Source: Strongylocentrotus purpuratus
Taxonomy: Eukaryota > Echinodermata > Echinoidea > Camarodonta > Strongylocentrotidae
Assembly (NCBI RefSeq): GCF_000002235.5
Contig: NW_022145599.1
Span: 844,697-908,696 of the forward strand
Direction: 5' to 3'
DNA length: 64,000 nucleotides
Each line of letters starts with the position of its first letter. Position 1 is the stretch's first letter. The notes below the pieces were generated by a model, which was given only the letters and a program-made list of their open reading frames with translations, searched no databases and was not told where the DNA came from. Below, one piece after another: positions 34,601 through 45,614 of the stretch. The translations under genes and the position numbers were made by a program.

Positions 34601-37600
34601 GCGGAGCGCGCCAGTCCACGCCCGCCGGGCTGGGGCAGGCATGGGTTAAGGTTCTGGGGATGGTGATGGGAAAATTCTGCTGCGCTGGAGTCGCTCGCAA
34701 CTCCAAGAGCCAGAGAGTCCAACTCGGAAATATAACTCCATGAGCTTGATTCTATTAAAGAAAAGTCTAGAATAAAACGATACAATTAATTTTATCTTAT
34801 CTAATTTCAAGATAAAAATCAAATGTCAACTTCTTTAGATCTAGATCTATATTTTAACTATATTAGACTAGACTCTAGATCTAAGTTAGATCTAGACCGA
34901 ATTTTCCGTCTCTTTCGTTCGTTAGCCTCTTATTGGGGTAGGGTCGGCCGGCTCTCTCTTTAGAGACGGAAGCCGTTTATACACATGTCCTTGCTAACGC
35001 CACGGCCAGTCCTGGTCGTAGCGTTTTGCCCCCAAAATCCCCCAAAATGTCATTTTACCTCGAGCATGTTATATTGTAAATTAGGCCTAGGCTATAATAA
35101 ATCAGTTCCACTTACCAACTTGACTGAAATATCAGTTTAATAGTCCCTTTTTAGGAAATTATGGGTCAAAATCGAAATCCATTTTGAAAATCTTTTTCAA
35201 CATGGATTCCGATTTTGACCCATAATTTCCTAAAAAGGGACTATTAAACTGATTATTTCAGTCAAGTTGGTAAGTGGAACTGATTTATTATAGCCTAGGC
35301 CTAATTTACAATATAACATGCTCGAGGTAAAATGACATTTTGGGGGATTTTGGGGGCAAAACGCTACGACCAGGACTGGCCGTGGCGTGAGCAAGGACAT
35401 GTGTATAAACGGCTTCCGTCTCTAAAGAGAGAGCCGACCCTACCCCAATAAGAGGCTAACGAACGAAAGAGACGGAAAATTCGGTCTAAGTTAGATCTAG
35501 ACTCTAGATCTAAACTCTACTCTCTAATTTCTAAAGCCCGAAAGGCAAAGCCAGGTTAGACAGATATAACCATCTGATATGGGTCACTTCTTTAATAAAA
35601 CTGACATTTGTTGACATTCCCCATAATATAATCAGAGGTCTAGTGGAGCCAGACGCAGTCTCAGTAGAACAACCGACGATATAGAGAGACTGAAGCTTTT
35701 GGTCTAAGCCAGGCTAGCCTGCCAAATTTCACATCACAGGAGTTATCCAACTAGGCTAGGCTAGCCTAAAAATCCCACCGCACACTACACTATTTCTATC
35801 AAATTTGCTTATGACTTGCTGACATCATTATTATTTTATTTATTTGGCTGGAAGCTGCTTTCAGTTTCAGTCTTAAAAATCACATGAAATAGCATGAATA
35901 GTAGAACAATTGTCATGTTATGAGAAAAAACTCATTATTGTTTCCATTTGCTTTTATTGTAATGCAGGAATACACCCAAGAGAGGAAAGGATGTTACACA
36001 CCACATCTCATTCTTAGAGCTGTGCCTACTGTCTTTCCTGGACATCCTCCCTATAAACAAGACTCCCAGCAAAACCATGTACAACATCCAAAAGTGTTCC
36101 CGTGCCTCCAAAGAAACCCTATGACATTACAAAAGAACATGACTATTCTTTTTCTGTCTGAGTTGATTAGAAACTGAATATAACCAGACAGCAAGTGCAA
36201 GATGCCAAGAAACAGCTTAAAGTGGTGAAACAAGGTAAACAGGAGAGATGGAAAAACCAGGACTCTCTTGCAGGAAGTCCACGAAAGCAAGCTCATTAGC
36301 CAGGATCAGCTTGACCTACTTCAACACAACTTTGGAGAGAACGCATTTTCAGGAAAAACAAAACAAAACATAGAACTTCATTCGTACAAACTACAAAGAC
36401 AGATCGGTCTTTTATATTTTGCCTCTTGTCTGCATAGCTTATCCACTGGATGATTGACTGTGAAGCCGTTTAAAACTGGAGAGAGCTTTCAATAATCTTT
36501 TAAAAAAACAGAACAATCTGAGACTTTTGTTCTGTGTAATGAAATAAAATTTTGGGGACACATTGTGACAGTTGCACAACCTAACCATAATTTTCTGTTT
36601 GTTAACTTTACACGAAGGCAAACTAAAGTGGAACTTAGAAGAGTTGATTAAATTAGGGGTTAAACAAAATGTACTTGAATTTTGAGTTGTTGTGAGGTAC
36701 ACTGTATTTGAATATTTACTCTATAAGCTTCATGATTGTACCTGCTGTATCTGATTCAGTTGCTATAATTCGTCCCTATTTTCAGGAAGTGACGGTAGTG
36801 AGGAAAATCGTAACGCAAAGTGAATGCATTTTTTTTCACTACCGTCACTTCGTGAAAACAGCGACAAATTTTTGCAAATTATTTGCACTCTACATGTGCT
36901 TTGATTCTGCAGGTACAGTATGGATAACCTGAGATAAACATGTAGACCTTTTCTATAACATTGTCTGGATTGCTCTCAAACAAGTGATTTACATCATTAA
37001 AGATGAAAAGCAAGAAATTCACATCAAGTGAGCCCATTTTTAATTAACGAGAAGAATTCACAGATGTGTGGCAATTGAAAAGCCTGTGTAATGCACACCA
37101 TATACACACCCATAGATCGTTTTGTACATAGGTTTGAATTTTGTTCCAAAATGGAAAACTGCTTTTGAAGAGATTTGATAACAGAAAAATTATATGGAAT
37201 AATGTCACTAGATGTAAACCCATAAGATTGTGCACTCTTTGGCTTGTTGTATCTACTGTGTACATTTGAGGGTAATCAGTTTCAAATTTATTATTACACC
37301 TGATGAATAATGATGTCAAAAGACCATGTTACTATGAGGTTTCACTGAATAGTGTAGTGCAGTATCCTGAGATGTAAGTCTCTTCAATTATAGTTCTTCA
37401 TAGCAATACAGGTGACTTGGAATATATATGTTCAATTACTATTTCTGGTTTGCATTTATTACTCGATGTATTATTTGTAAATGTGACGCGCCTGCGTGCG
37501 CTTGGAGCCAAGACTAGTTAATAAAGTGTTCGTTATAGCTGACATCTTGACACATAGACATTGGCCTCCTGACATTTATGTTTTGGGAGTTATTGTGGTG

Positions 37601-40041
37601 GTTTTGGGATGTGTAATGCTTGTCTTTGGTGGCGAATCAATTTGTTGTGGTTGTGTTGCCTATGATCCGTGACAGTAAATTTGGGGCTAAAATCTGAGGT
37701 GTTGTTTTTGCAATGTTTGTCTTTTCAATTGTGATGTATTATTGCAGTATATATGTCCGATAAAATGTCAAAACTTAAATGCCTATGCTGTAGAATATCA
37801 ACACACGTGTGCCGTGTGGTAATAAAAGGTTCATTTATTCATTTTTTTCTTCAAATTTAATTATAAGTTTATTCTCTAAAACTGGTTGATGAAGAAAATA
37901 AGAAATACACTGTATCAAGGAGAATATTATTTATGGAGAAAAAAAGTGGTGTGAATAAATAATTATTACATCAATGATCAGCTGTTTTTAAAGAATATTC
38001 ATATATATTTATAGTGAACTGTAAAAAATTGAATTACTCTTTCAGACAAAAATAGAGATTTTATAGAGAATGGGTGAAAGACATAAGGTGTGAATTTGAT
38101 ATAAAATGAGTGAGAGAAGAAGAAAAAGAATGTTTGGATGGATGGATGAATGATTGGATGAGTAAATAACATAATTTTTTAAAATAAATGTGTAGGCCTA
38201 TAATTCTTTCCTTCCCCCTCTTCCTATCTTCAGTATCGTCCTTTATCTGCATTTCCATTATCTACCTATCCTTCTATATTATATCTATCTATCCATCTAT
38301 TTATGTGTCTAGCTATCTACATACCCATCTCTATCCCAAATCTATAAGTATCAATCTGTTTATAATAGTCATAAACATAAAATGAATATATTACCTTTAA
38401 AGCATTTTAAATCAATAAACCCTGGCTCTCATAATAACTGAATTAGAAAGACATTGGCCCCCGGCATTGGCCCTGTAGCATAAAACTTTGTTTAATATCA
38501 TGACATAAATATCAAATACAAGTCCCAAATGCTTGATTCTGATTGGTTGAAAGCCAAGTAATATTTAATGTCATAATATCGCAGTTTTATATTGACAAAG
38601 AGGAAGAAAAATTGAAGATATACTGAAATATAAATAGCTTTTTGTCCCTTTTACCTCACCATAACATCCGTAATTAATCTTGACCTACACCAGATACCAT
38701 GACTGAGGCATGAGTAGGGTTCATGCATTATGCAAAATACCACAATTATAACGTTTCATACTCGAAAACCGATAAATCAACCCGAAAAATGAAGCTTCAC
38801 ATTGCATATCAGTAGCACAGTTTCGAAGGGAACATCCGGGTATTTCTCGAAGTTGTGCCCTCCTTAGTAATGGCGGACCGCGCTCCATGCGCGCACAGAG
38901 CTTTGAACGGGCGCGTATGACGAGTCCGCACTCTAGCCTTATTAAGTATATATCTCTATGGGCTGCATTGATTTAATACATGCGATGACATACTTTTGAG
39001 CTTGCGACTAGCACAAAATCGGGCTTTAAATCTGAAAAATACTTGAAATAAAGCTCATTTTATGGTACCCATATTTCTTACAGACACGCGTAAGATACTC
39101 GATTTTTCAGATTTGGGTAGCGGGACCGGCGATTACATCGCTAAAATGTGATATTTTAGGATATATTTTCCATTGCAAATGTGGTTCTTCAGTGACACTG
39201 GCATGGTATGGTATGTGTGGGATAGATCTATGTGTTAATCTGTTATGCTATTATGCGATGTATTTTAGAGTGATTTTACCTTGTATCCAACCAATCGGCC
39301 GAAAACGGGAGCTGGCCGATTACGGGCTCCTTTACTCTACCTATAGTCTAAAGGAAAAACTGTGATTACTAACTCGTAGCTCGTGCAATAAACCTATCGT
39401 TTTAATGCCTTGATTCTTGAAATACTCTCTGTAATTCAGATAATATCACCCATATCGGAATAAAAAAACATCAATTTCAACATAGGGTCTAGGCCTACAT
39501 AGTCTAGGTCTAAATTAGAATCTAGGTCAGTAGGTGCATAATACATCGGGCTTCCCTTCATTCATACAACACTAGAATAGTACAGGCAACACCATCGTCA
39601 TAATATTACGCGTCATCACCTTCTTCTGCTGCCACCTCCTCCACCACCGTATCTCCCACCACCACCACCACCGTAGCCACCCTGGTACTGGTCGCGTCGT
39701 CCACCACCTCCGTATCGGCTTCCTCCTCCTCCGTATCGGCTTCCTCGGGATTCTTGTGGTCGGCCATATCTTGCCATCTGGACCCTCAATTTCCGACCAT
39801 CATATAGGTTACCGTCCATAGAATCCATTGCATCTTCAGCGTCCCTCTTGTCCGGATATCGGACAAAAGCAAACCCTCTGCTCTCTCTTGAGAATTTATC
39901 GCGTGGAATGTAAATGTCCCCAACTTCGCCATATTTTTCGAAGCAGCGTCGTAGGTCTTCAGGTGTCGTGCTATATGTCAAATTGTCCACTTTCAGGGAA
40001 GTCATCCCTTCAATGTCTGGTGCTATTCGTCCATACGACAT
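31343..40041 (-). CDS. SRSF2: SRSF2 (SC35) serine/arginine-rich splicing factor, copy B
   Basis: Second intact SR protein gene, CDS 39620-40041, 32210-32239 and 31343-31628 (738 nt, 245 aa). The RRM differs from copy A at very few residues (YSTTPED for YRTTPED). The linker is longer, with extra Gly runs and a duplicated SRYGGGG unit, and the RS domain has four RRDRDSP-type units (one SPMRRDRD) rather than three. The splice sites and phases match copy A. Intron 1 is about 7.4 kb against 2 kb in A, because a cluster of mobile elements sits in it. No disabling change is seen, so both copies look functional. The tandem arrangement and shared flanks show a segmental duplication. Confidence 0.95.
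32210..32239 (-). CDS. SRSF2: SRSF2-B exon 2 (30-nt microexon)
   Basis: Identical to the copy A microexon, with the same acceptor and donor and almost identical flanking intron sequence. Confidence 0.93.
32415..32535. repeat. Short inverted repeat at the edge of the SRSF2-B intron nest
   Basis: AAAATGATTATGAAGAAAAAC and GTTTTTCCTTCATAATCATT form arms; the motif recurs at 33748-33830 and partly at 39357, on the two sides of the THAP transposon, suggesting one element split by the later insertion. Confidence 0.55.
32589..33249. mobile_element. Fold-back palindrome of the same family, opposite arm order
   Basis: Arms meet near 32913 at CGGTCTAGGGCTAGG. Here the TTTTGACCCATAATTTCC part is outermost and the AAGAGACAGAAAATCCGGTC part innermost, the reverse of 34868-35515. 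Arms are more diverged (about 80%). Confidence 0.75.
33541..33715 (-). mobile_element. tRNA-derived SINE fragment
   Basis: Minus strand holds B-box-like GGTTCGAAACTG preceded by an A-box-like region and followed by GATGGTGACGTTAAAGGTCG, resembling the body of marine-invertebrate tRNA SINEs. Lies between the fold-back and the THAP transposon. Confidence 0.55.
34319..34474 (+). pseudogene. THAP zinc-finger exon of the P-like transposon
   Basis: Plus-strand frame reads [18 protein letters not shown] then CIIFHK and a donor CACAA|GTAAGT at 34474. The C-x4-C spacing with AFGCSNR and the FH motif are hallmarks of the THAP DNA-binding domain start. The usual middle part of the domain was not found downstream; a fold-back element lies there. 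Confidence 0.7.
34868..35515. mobile_element. 650-bp fold-back palindrome inside the THAP transposon
   Basis: Arms of about 320 bp, nearly identical, meet near 35193. Outer ends CTAGACCGAATTTTCCGTCT and its complement; the inner part carries TTTTGACCCATAATTTCC. No reading frame. The high arm identity suggests recent origin or arm homogenisation. Confidence 0.85.
35964..36452 (+). pseudogene. Second THAP-transposon coding remnant
   Basis: After an acceptor-like TGTAATGCAG, one frame gives [18 protein letters not shown], matching the AVPTVF end of THAP domains. From about 36268 another frame gives [20 protein letters not shown], a zipper-plus-LLQHNFG stretch typical of P-like transposases. The frames do not connect, so this is a decayed gene. 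Confidence 0.55.
36777..36862. repeat. Short hairpin element
   Basis: Inverted arms CAGGAAGTGACGGTAGTGA and TCACTACCGTCACTTCGTG separated by about 30 bp, inside the THAP-type transposon. Could be a tiny MITE. Confidence 0.55.
39620..40041 (-). CDS. SRSF2: SRSF2-B exon 1 (RRM and expanded Gly linker)
   Basis: 140 codons plus 2 nt. The donor AGAAG|GTGATG again overlaps an in-frame TGA, exactly as in copy A. The 305 nt from 20161 to the ATG in A differ at 7 sites from B. Confidence 0.95.
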
Positions 40042-40224
40042 TTTGAGATTGTAGATTGTTTGTTAATTAATACCAAAAAAGCCGGATCGTGTTAGATTTC
40101 ATGGATTTGGTCCGCTTTTCCGCTAGCGAATGGCGTACAGGATTCTTGATTATGCACAGTTAAGTTCCAACAACGCGTTATACACTACAATGCGTGCGTG
40201 AGGTCAAGTACTATAGTATCTTTG

Positions 40225-40280
40225 ACGCGCGCGTACGTACGTACGTACGGAGAGTGTCATGTGACAAAATAGCGGGAATA
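40225..40280 (-). promoter_or_regulatory. SRSF2-B promoter-proximal region
   Basis: Holds the (GTAC)n run (about 40231-40249), E-box palindrome GTCATGTGAC (40256-40265) and E2F-like AGCGGGAA (40271-40278) in the order and spacing of copy A. Homology with copy A ends just beyond. Confidence 0.45.
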
Positions 40281-41059
40281 GCCGCATCCATTGAGGCATA
40301 TCTTCTTCTTGTGTTCTTGTCATCTTCTTGTCCTTCGTGTTAACCGCAATTTGCAAATAGGCCTGTATAATCAGGGATTTTTAGCATGCCTCACAATGCA
40401 CAAAAAGTATGTCCGGCCTCAAAAAACCCAAACAGGCAACAGCTACTATAACCGCCATATATTATTTTATTTCCTTTTTTAAATCGTTTCTTTTAACTGT
40501 TGCGCGCATTTTTTTTTTTTATAATATAATTATATTTTCATAGCCAAAAAAGAAAAGAATCGTTTCTCTCGACCCGCTCCTTAATTTCCTTTCCTGAATT
40601 GTCCTTTTCTGTAATTTCCTTTTTGTTTTCTCTATCCTTCTCACGTTTTCTTTTCTTAATTTTCCTTTTCTATTCTTCCTTTCTATATGGCCTTCTATCA
40701 TAATGTTTCTTTTGTTTTCACTGAACTGAAGTGCATTTCCATTAATTATTATCGATAAATAATATGTAATTATAATTAGGAGAAAATTAAAGAATGTTAC
40801 CTGGCCATATCACCGGCCTCACATCGCCCCCTAATTTCTACATTTCATTTTTTTTTTAAAAATAAATTCATGCCTCTTCTCTTTTATCCTCAGTTTTCTC
40901 TTGCTCTACCTCTCTCTTTATCACGCTCTCGTTCCTTGGCTTCTATCTTTAATATTCCCACATAATCTCGCTCCATAAACCTGTGCTCTGCACCTTAATT
41001 ATATATCACACCATTCCACCGCCCCCCCCCCCCCCGCCCCAAAAAACACACACACACAT

Positions 41060-41092
<33 letters not shown>

Positions 41093-41429
41093 GATCACAC
41101 ATACACGCAATCACAATCACTATTTCCCCCCTAATTATCACAGTTCCTTCTTTGCATCTGTAATATCCTTCAGTTCTCTCTCTCTCCTTAAAATGTCTCC
41201 TCCAATCTCTCTATATAAGTGCCACACTTCAAAGAAATCAAATGACATGCCCTTTAATAATGTAATAAAAAAATCTTCAGACTCAGAGATCATTCAAAGT
41301 AATAGATAAACCTCATGAGTTCTGATAACATGAATATAATTATATTAAGCAACATTTTGAGGAAATACAGTAAGCCACAACACATTATATGAATCAATCA
41401 ACGATTTCTTCCAACTATATGATTCCATC

Positions 41430-42920
41430 GAATTTCTCAAAATTGTAATATTGCATACAACGCTTCACGATAAAACTGTTTAGAGTGCGTCAATGCAGGG
41501 AGATGGGTCAATGTAAGGTTGACAGAGAAAATCATAAAGGATATAAACAGAAATATTCAAACTCACGATGAACATGAATATTATATTTAATTTGTTAAAG
41601 TTGTAATTTGTGACACACATGGAAAATGGCCCAATAAAACAAAAACAAAGAAAGAAATTATAAAAAACACAATATGAGAACAAAAATAGCATTCAAAGAT
41701 AATATTGAAAACTGAGACTAAATCCATGCCTGACTATACTTTTGAGCAAAACCTACTTTATATTCAGTACCTCTAATGTTTTCTATCTTAACCCAAAATA
41801 AAGCATATTATTTTTGGTTTATGAAAAGCATGTTTGACATGTTGTGACAATTAGAGATTACATTATGTAGAACATGAATTTTAAGTACCACACCCTTTAA
41901 CTATTACCCCTTGACCCATTCACTATACCCAAGATTAACCCTAACCCTAAACCCAGCCTAATACACAATCACAATACTAAGCCTATACCTTTGACAAAAT
42001 AAAGACTGAATCAATTAATTGTTGCAGGAGCAAATGTAGGGTCACCCAATCTACATCAGGCATTTCATACATCACAATTCACAAACGACTCTGTTTGAAA
42101 AATGATCCTTCAATACTGTTTCTTGAAAGGTTATTGAGCTTTCGCTCTATTAATCCTTGACATAGTTCCATAATGAATCGGTTCCAATAAGGATAATGGA
42201 GACGTGATCGACATGTAATCTAGTCGTACAGAATAAAATTAATGTTTCCATTAATGTTTGGGACATTCTAGATGGAATATGCAAGGTAATCAGTTAACAA
42301 ATGCCCTTTCCAAATTAAACGTGATGTACTCATCATATCTCATTCTGAAAAGGTGTGATCTAAGAAAACATTTCATACATGTCACTTTTAAACAAAGGAA
42401 CAAAGAATGTCAAGTATTTGATTTTTTGTAATACTTAGTGAAGACTACATCCTCTAAATGAATAACAAAGTTCATTGTTTGAAGTTAAACATTAATTTAA
42501 ATGAATTTTAAACTTGAAGAAGAAAGGAGTGACCATTTAATGTATTCCACACAAAATTTATGTTTGCCAAATTAAAGGAGATAATCTAACTTGTCATCTG
42601 TTACCATCATCTACTTCATAAATGAAAATTCAAATAATTTTCAATGATAGCATAATCATGGTGCATTAAAAATCCAATACCTACACATTTTATTTCATTT
42701 CTCAATACTGGTATATTTAATGTAAATTTCTGAGGGTATTTTAGCAGGTACTACTCCAAAAGTAAATGTGAGAAACAATAGAATTATTAACTTATATATC
42801 CCTCATATCCCTAATGAAGTAAAAACCATGGCACTTAGACGTTATTACCCTGGCTATAGCTGGAAAACAAAATTATTGGTAACTATAGCGTTCAAGTATC
42901 AGGTACTCATAGACAACTGT
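41430..42920. other. Copy C AT-rich DNA without recognised features
   Basis: Only a short CCCTAACCCTAAACCC string at about 41940 stands out. No exon, SINE or element end found. Confidence 0.45.
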
Positions 42921-42924
42921 GTGG

Positions 42925-43055
42925 AGAGTGGCAATTGTGGAATAACATCTTGTCAAAGGATGTTAGTGCCAGGCTGGGATATGAACCGAATCTACAGTCC
43001 ATTGACTTATCTAAGAGAATATTATCCACTAGACCACTATATAAGCAGATAATAG
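42925..43055 (-). mobile_element. tRNA-derived SINE fragment in copy C
   Basis: Minus strand: A box GTGGTCTAGTGGATA and B box GGTTCATATCCCAGCC with normal spacing. No poly-A or ATT tail is obvious. Absent from the corresponding part of copy B. Confidence 0.6.
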
Positions 43056-43789
43056 TTGGATGGATGAAGGAATGGTTCTATGTCATGCCTCGATCTGTAT
43101 TCAGTTCCAGATTTTCCATCCTATTCAAGATCACTAGATCATACATATTCATAGTCTGATTAGATGCGTTTTTTATTTGACATTTCCAAAGGACTATTAA
43201 CTGGAGTAAATTAACATTTATTCCATGGTTACAGTACTTTCAGACAGCATGATTTTGTTTTCAAATTCAGAATTTAACGTAAGCAAATTTGCAATTTTAG
43301 GGAGATGCCAGCCTCACTGATGAATTGGATTTTCAAGGGTGAAAAGTTAGTTTAGAAAACAGACATACTTTAGAGTACATGGAAACTGCATCTGCTAAAC
43401 TTGATTGTTTTTGAGAATAAATGTAAAAGAGAACAGCTTCCATTCCATAATATATCTCTATAGATACATATACTGTACATGAATATGAATTGTTTCTGTT
43501 CAAGCTACTAATGAGGCATGCTGAGCTTTCCTCTGAACCGTGATTATTTTCCTGGGACGGTAAAATGAAACATGAAAGAAATCCAGTAGTGCATGTACTG
43601 GTCAAGCTTTGTATTTTCACTTCTGTATCATTTTTACATGAAAAACCGTAGGAATAAATGCACTTTTAACTAATTGTTAACCATATTTCAGACATATGAG
43701 ATTAAATATTTCAATCACCCTGTTCTTGTTCCATGACCATATTTACCTTCTTACAATAATGTAATGGTCACGCCTATACATTTGTACTT

Positions 43790-44300
43790 AACAAAAGAGA
43801 GATTGGCCACTATTGTTGTTATCAAGGCATTTTTTCTCTCTAGAGATTTCTTGGATTATCACCCCTTTTACACCCTCTGAGATCTTTTTCATAGTAGTTT
43901 TTCTCTCCAGGATTTAAAATATGATAAATCAGTCCTTCAACATCCTGGGATTACAGATTCTCCTTTGTAAAGCAATCTTTACTCCAGATAAATCTTAAAG
44001 AACTAATCTTAACCATTTTACACACCCAGATTAGAGATTCTTCTCATCAATACAATGTTTTCTCTTAGGATACTTCTTGATTATTAAACTACCGGTAGTC
44101 ACTTTATTTCATCAGATTATAGATCCCTCTATTCACAGCATTCTTTTCTCTCCAGAATAACCACTCTTTTACCTCCTGGGATTAATAGATTTCTTCTTCC
44201 TTTCAATCATTGTTTACTGGGATGAGAGAGTCTTCTTCTTTTCAATGCATTCTTTTCTCTCCAAGTCTCTATGCCTTACTAGCCCTTAACCATGCTATGA
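43790..44300. repeat. Degenerate tandem phrases, TTTTCTCTCCAG..CCTGGGATTA type
   Basis: Repeats of TTCTTTTCTCTCCA, ATAACCACTC and CCTGGGATTA at 60-100 bp spacing. The same phrases occur at 26400-26900 in copy B, so the array predates the duplication; copy A lost it in its 3-kb deletion. Confidence 0.55.
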
Positions 44301-44949
44301 TCCATACATTCTTATTGCCATAGAGTTATACTCCCTCCGTGGTCAAGTGGGCACTTTTCGTCCTAGATAAGAACAATACATGAGATTGCTTTGTCCATTG
44401 TTAACCATTTCAAAGCCCTTCACACCTGGTTACCTAAGTGATGAAAAGTACAAACTGCTGTTAGTTGTTGAGATATAAGGCATGCTTATGCAACATCTTT
44501 GAGCATATAAAAAATGATTGGTATAACATTCCATTTTCAGAAGGTTCCCATACAATGTATATTGTTAAGTAGATGAGGGTTGAAACTGACATGCAAATTG
44601 CTCATTTCATACATGCACACAAGCTTTTGGACAGTTTTTTATCATCACAAAGAAATATTTATTTCAAAGTGCTTGAATTAGATTTATATATCTAAAAATA
44701 AAAAAAATAAATAATGAGATTTGAGACCACCTAAGGTAGTCATCACCCTTTTAATTCTTAGATTACCTTCTTGAAAGAGTGACACATAACAAGGATTTAG
44801 TTCAGGAGAGATGGTTCTTTAAAGGAGCTGGTTCTTTAATATACTTGAAAATGTACATATACTATTAGCCCTGGTCCCTTTCTATTTAAAAAAGGGCATT
44901 TGTGTGTAATTTGGGTATTTAATCCAATATGTGTGTTCACAAAATACTG

Positions 44950-45503
44950 CCCGCCTAAAAAAATAGAAATGAAAGAATGAATTAAGTAAAAACAACACCA
45001 GTCCTATTCAATACCTATGTTCCCATTCATCCTGTACATAACTTTGGTTGTATGATTATGCAGGTTAATAGCTATTAGTGTTATCAGATAGTGGGGACGG
45101 GGTCAACACCTATCATTTGTGAGACCTTAGCAAAATGGGTCAAACATTGAGACAGTCCATGGACTGAATACATTTTAGTCACTCAGCATGTAAACTTCTT
45201 ATTGCAAGCCCATAACATGTATGTACCGTTACACTTTTGTGACAGATAATGACTGGTTTAGCTACATTACATGCTTCTCTGATTATTTTTGTACAGTCTA
45301 TGAAGAACAGGCAGCTGCTGAATTCAGGCATCTACAGCTTCATTCATCTCAGCGATAGGAGCAACATGGAAGCCTTGCACAAATGTTTGATTCAAGATTA
45401 TCATCAGACAATCGCAATCCTTCCTTTGTCCATCCGTGTAAAAAGTTCAGGATGGAATTCTCTTCACTTTCATAATCATGTAGAGTTGATGTTACAGGTT
45501 GGA
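44950..45503 (-). other. UBFD1 3' flank and probable 3' UTR
   Basis: Between the UBFD1 stop codon and the edge of copy C. No clear AATAAA on the minus strand near the stop could be chosen as the poly(A) signal. Confidence 0.4.
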
Positions 45504-45614
45504 TCAAAAGTACACCCATTTTCCTAGAACCGTGTCTTTAATTCCCTTTGCATATTGTGCAGGAACCCAGTAGATCCAATACCTGGAAGCTTCCGTTGGA
45601 CCAAGCTGGATGGC
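45504..45614 (-). CDS. UBFD1: UBFD1 exon 7 (stop)
   Basis: Acceptor GTTTACAG|GCCATC; encodes AIQLGPTEASRYWIYWVPAQ and ends LGKWVYF with TGA at 45504-45506. Confidence 0.93.
   Translation of the reverse strand, partial: AIQLGPTEASRYWIYWVPAQYAKGIKDTVLGKWVYF

Larger units (their letters stand above)
33834..39339 (+). mobile_element. P-element-like (THAP) DNA transposon, decayed, in SRSF2-B intron 1
   Basis: About 5.5 kb with inverted ends TAGAGTAAAG..CCCGT..TCGGCC (left 33834, right 39339). The inverted similarity continues inward for roughly 500 bp (CATTACTAAGGAGGGCA and ATAGAGATATATACTTAATA at 34260-34350, reversed at 38850-38960). Inside is a THAP zinc-finger exon and a second THAP-related segment. 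I find no catalytic RNase H-like domain, so it is non-autonomous or decayed. It interrupts a smaller repeat whose flanks (GAAAAACTGTGAT, CGTAGCTCG) are seen at both sides. No 8-bp target duplication could be confirmed. Confidence 0.65.
23700..40280. repeat. Segmental duplication copy B (with SRSF2-B)
   Basis: Matches copy A over the gene and copy C over 23740-24040 and about 24400-27400. Extended by insertions: TTAA MITE 24695-25223, TA fold-back 27991-28331, two MITEs at 30.6-31.1 kb, and the intron 1 nest 32.4-39.3 kb. Confidence 0.8.
40870..44950. repeat. Segmental duplication copy C (gene-less remnant)
   Basis: Matches the 3' flank of copies A and B: 40870-41430 with 13690-14250, 43080-44560 with 24400-27130, and 44620-44945 with the segments at 14250 and 27190. 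It stops before the hyperconserved exon, so no SRSF2 exon remains. The UBFD1 stop codon is about 550 bp further on. Confidence 0.7.

Noticed and set aside
34534-34785. GC-rich minus-strand frame inside the THAP transposon
   Set aside because: No motif, no splice context; overlaps element sequence only.
41935-41960. CCCTAA string as an interstitial telomere
   Set aside because: Only about three units, with no arms or array; chance or a decayed fragment.
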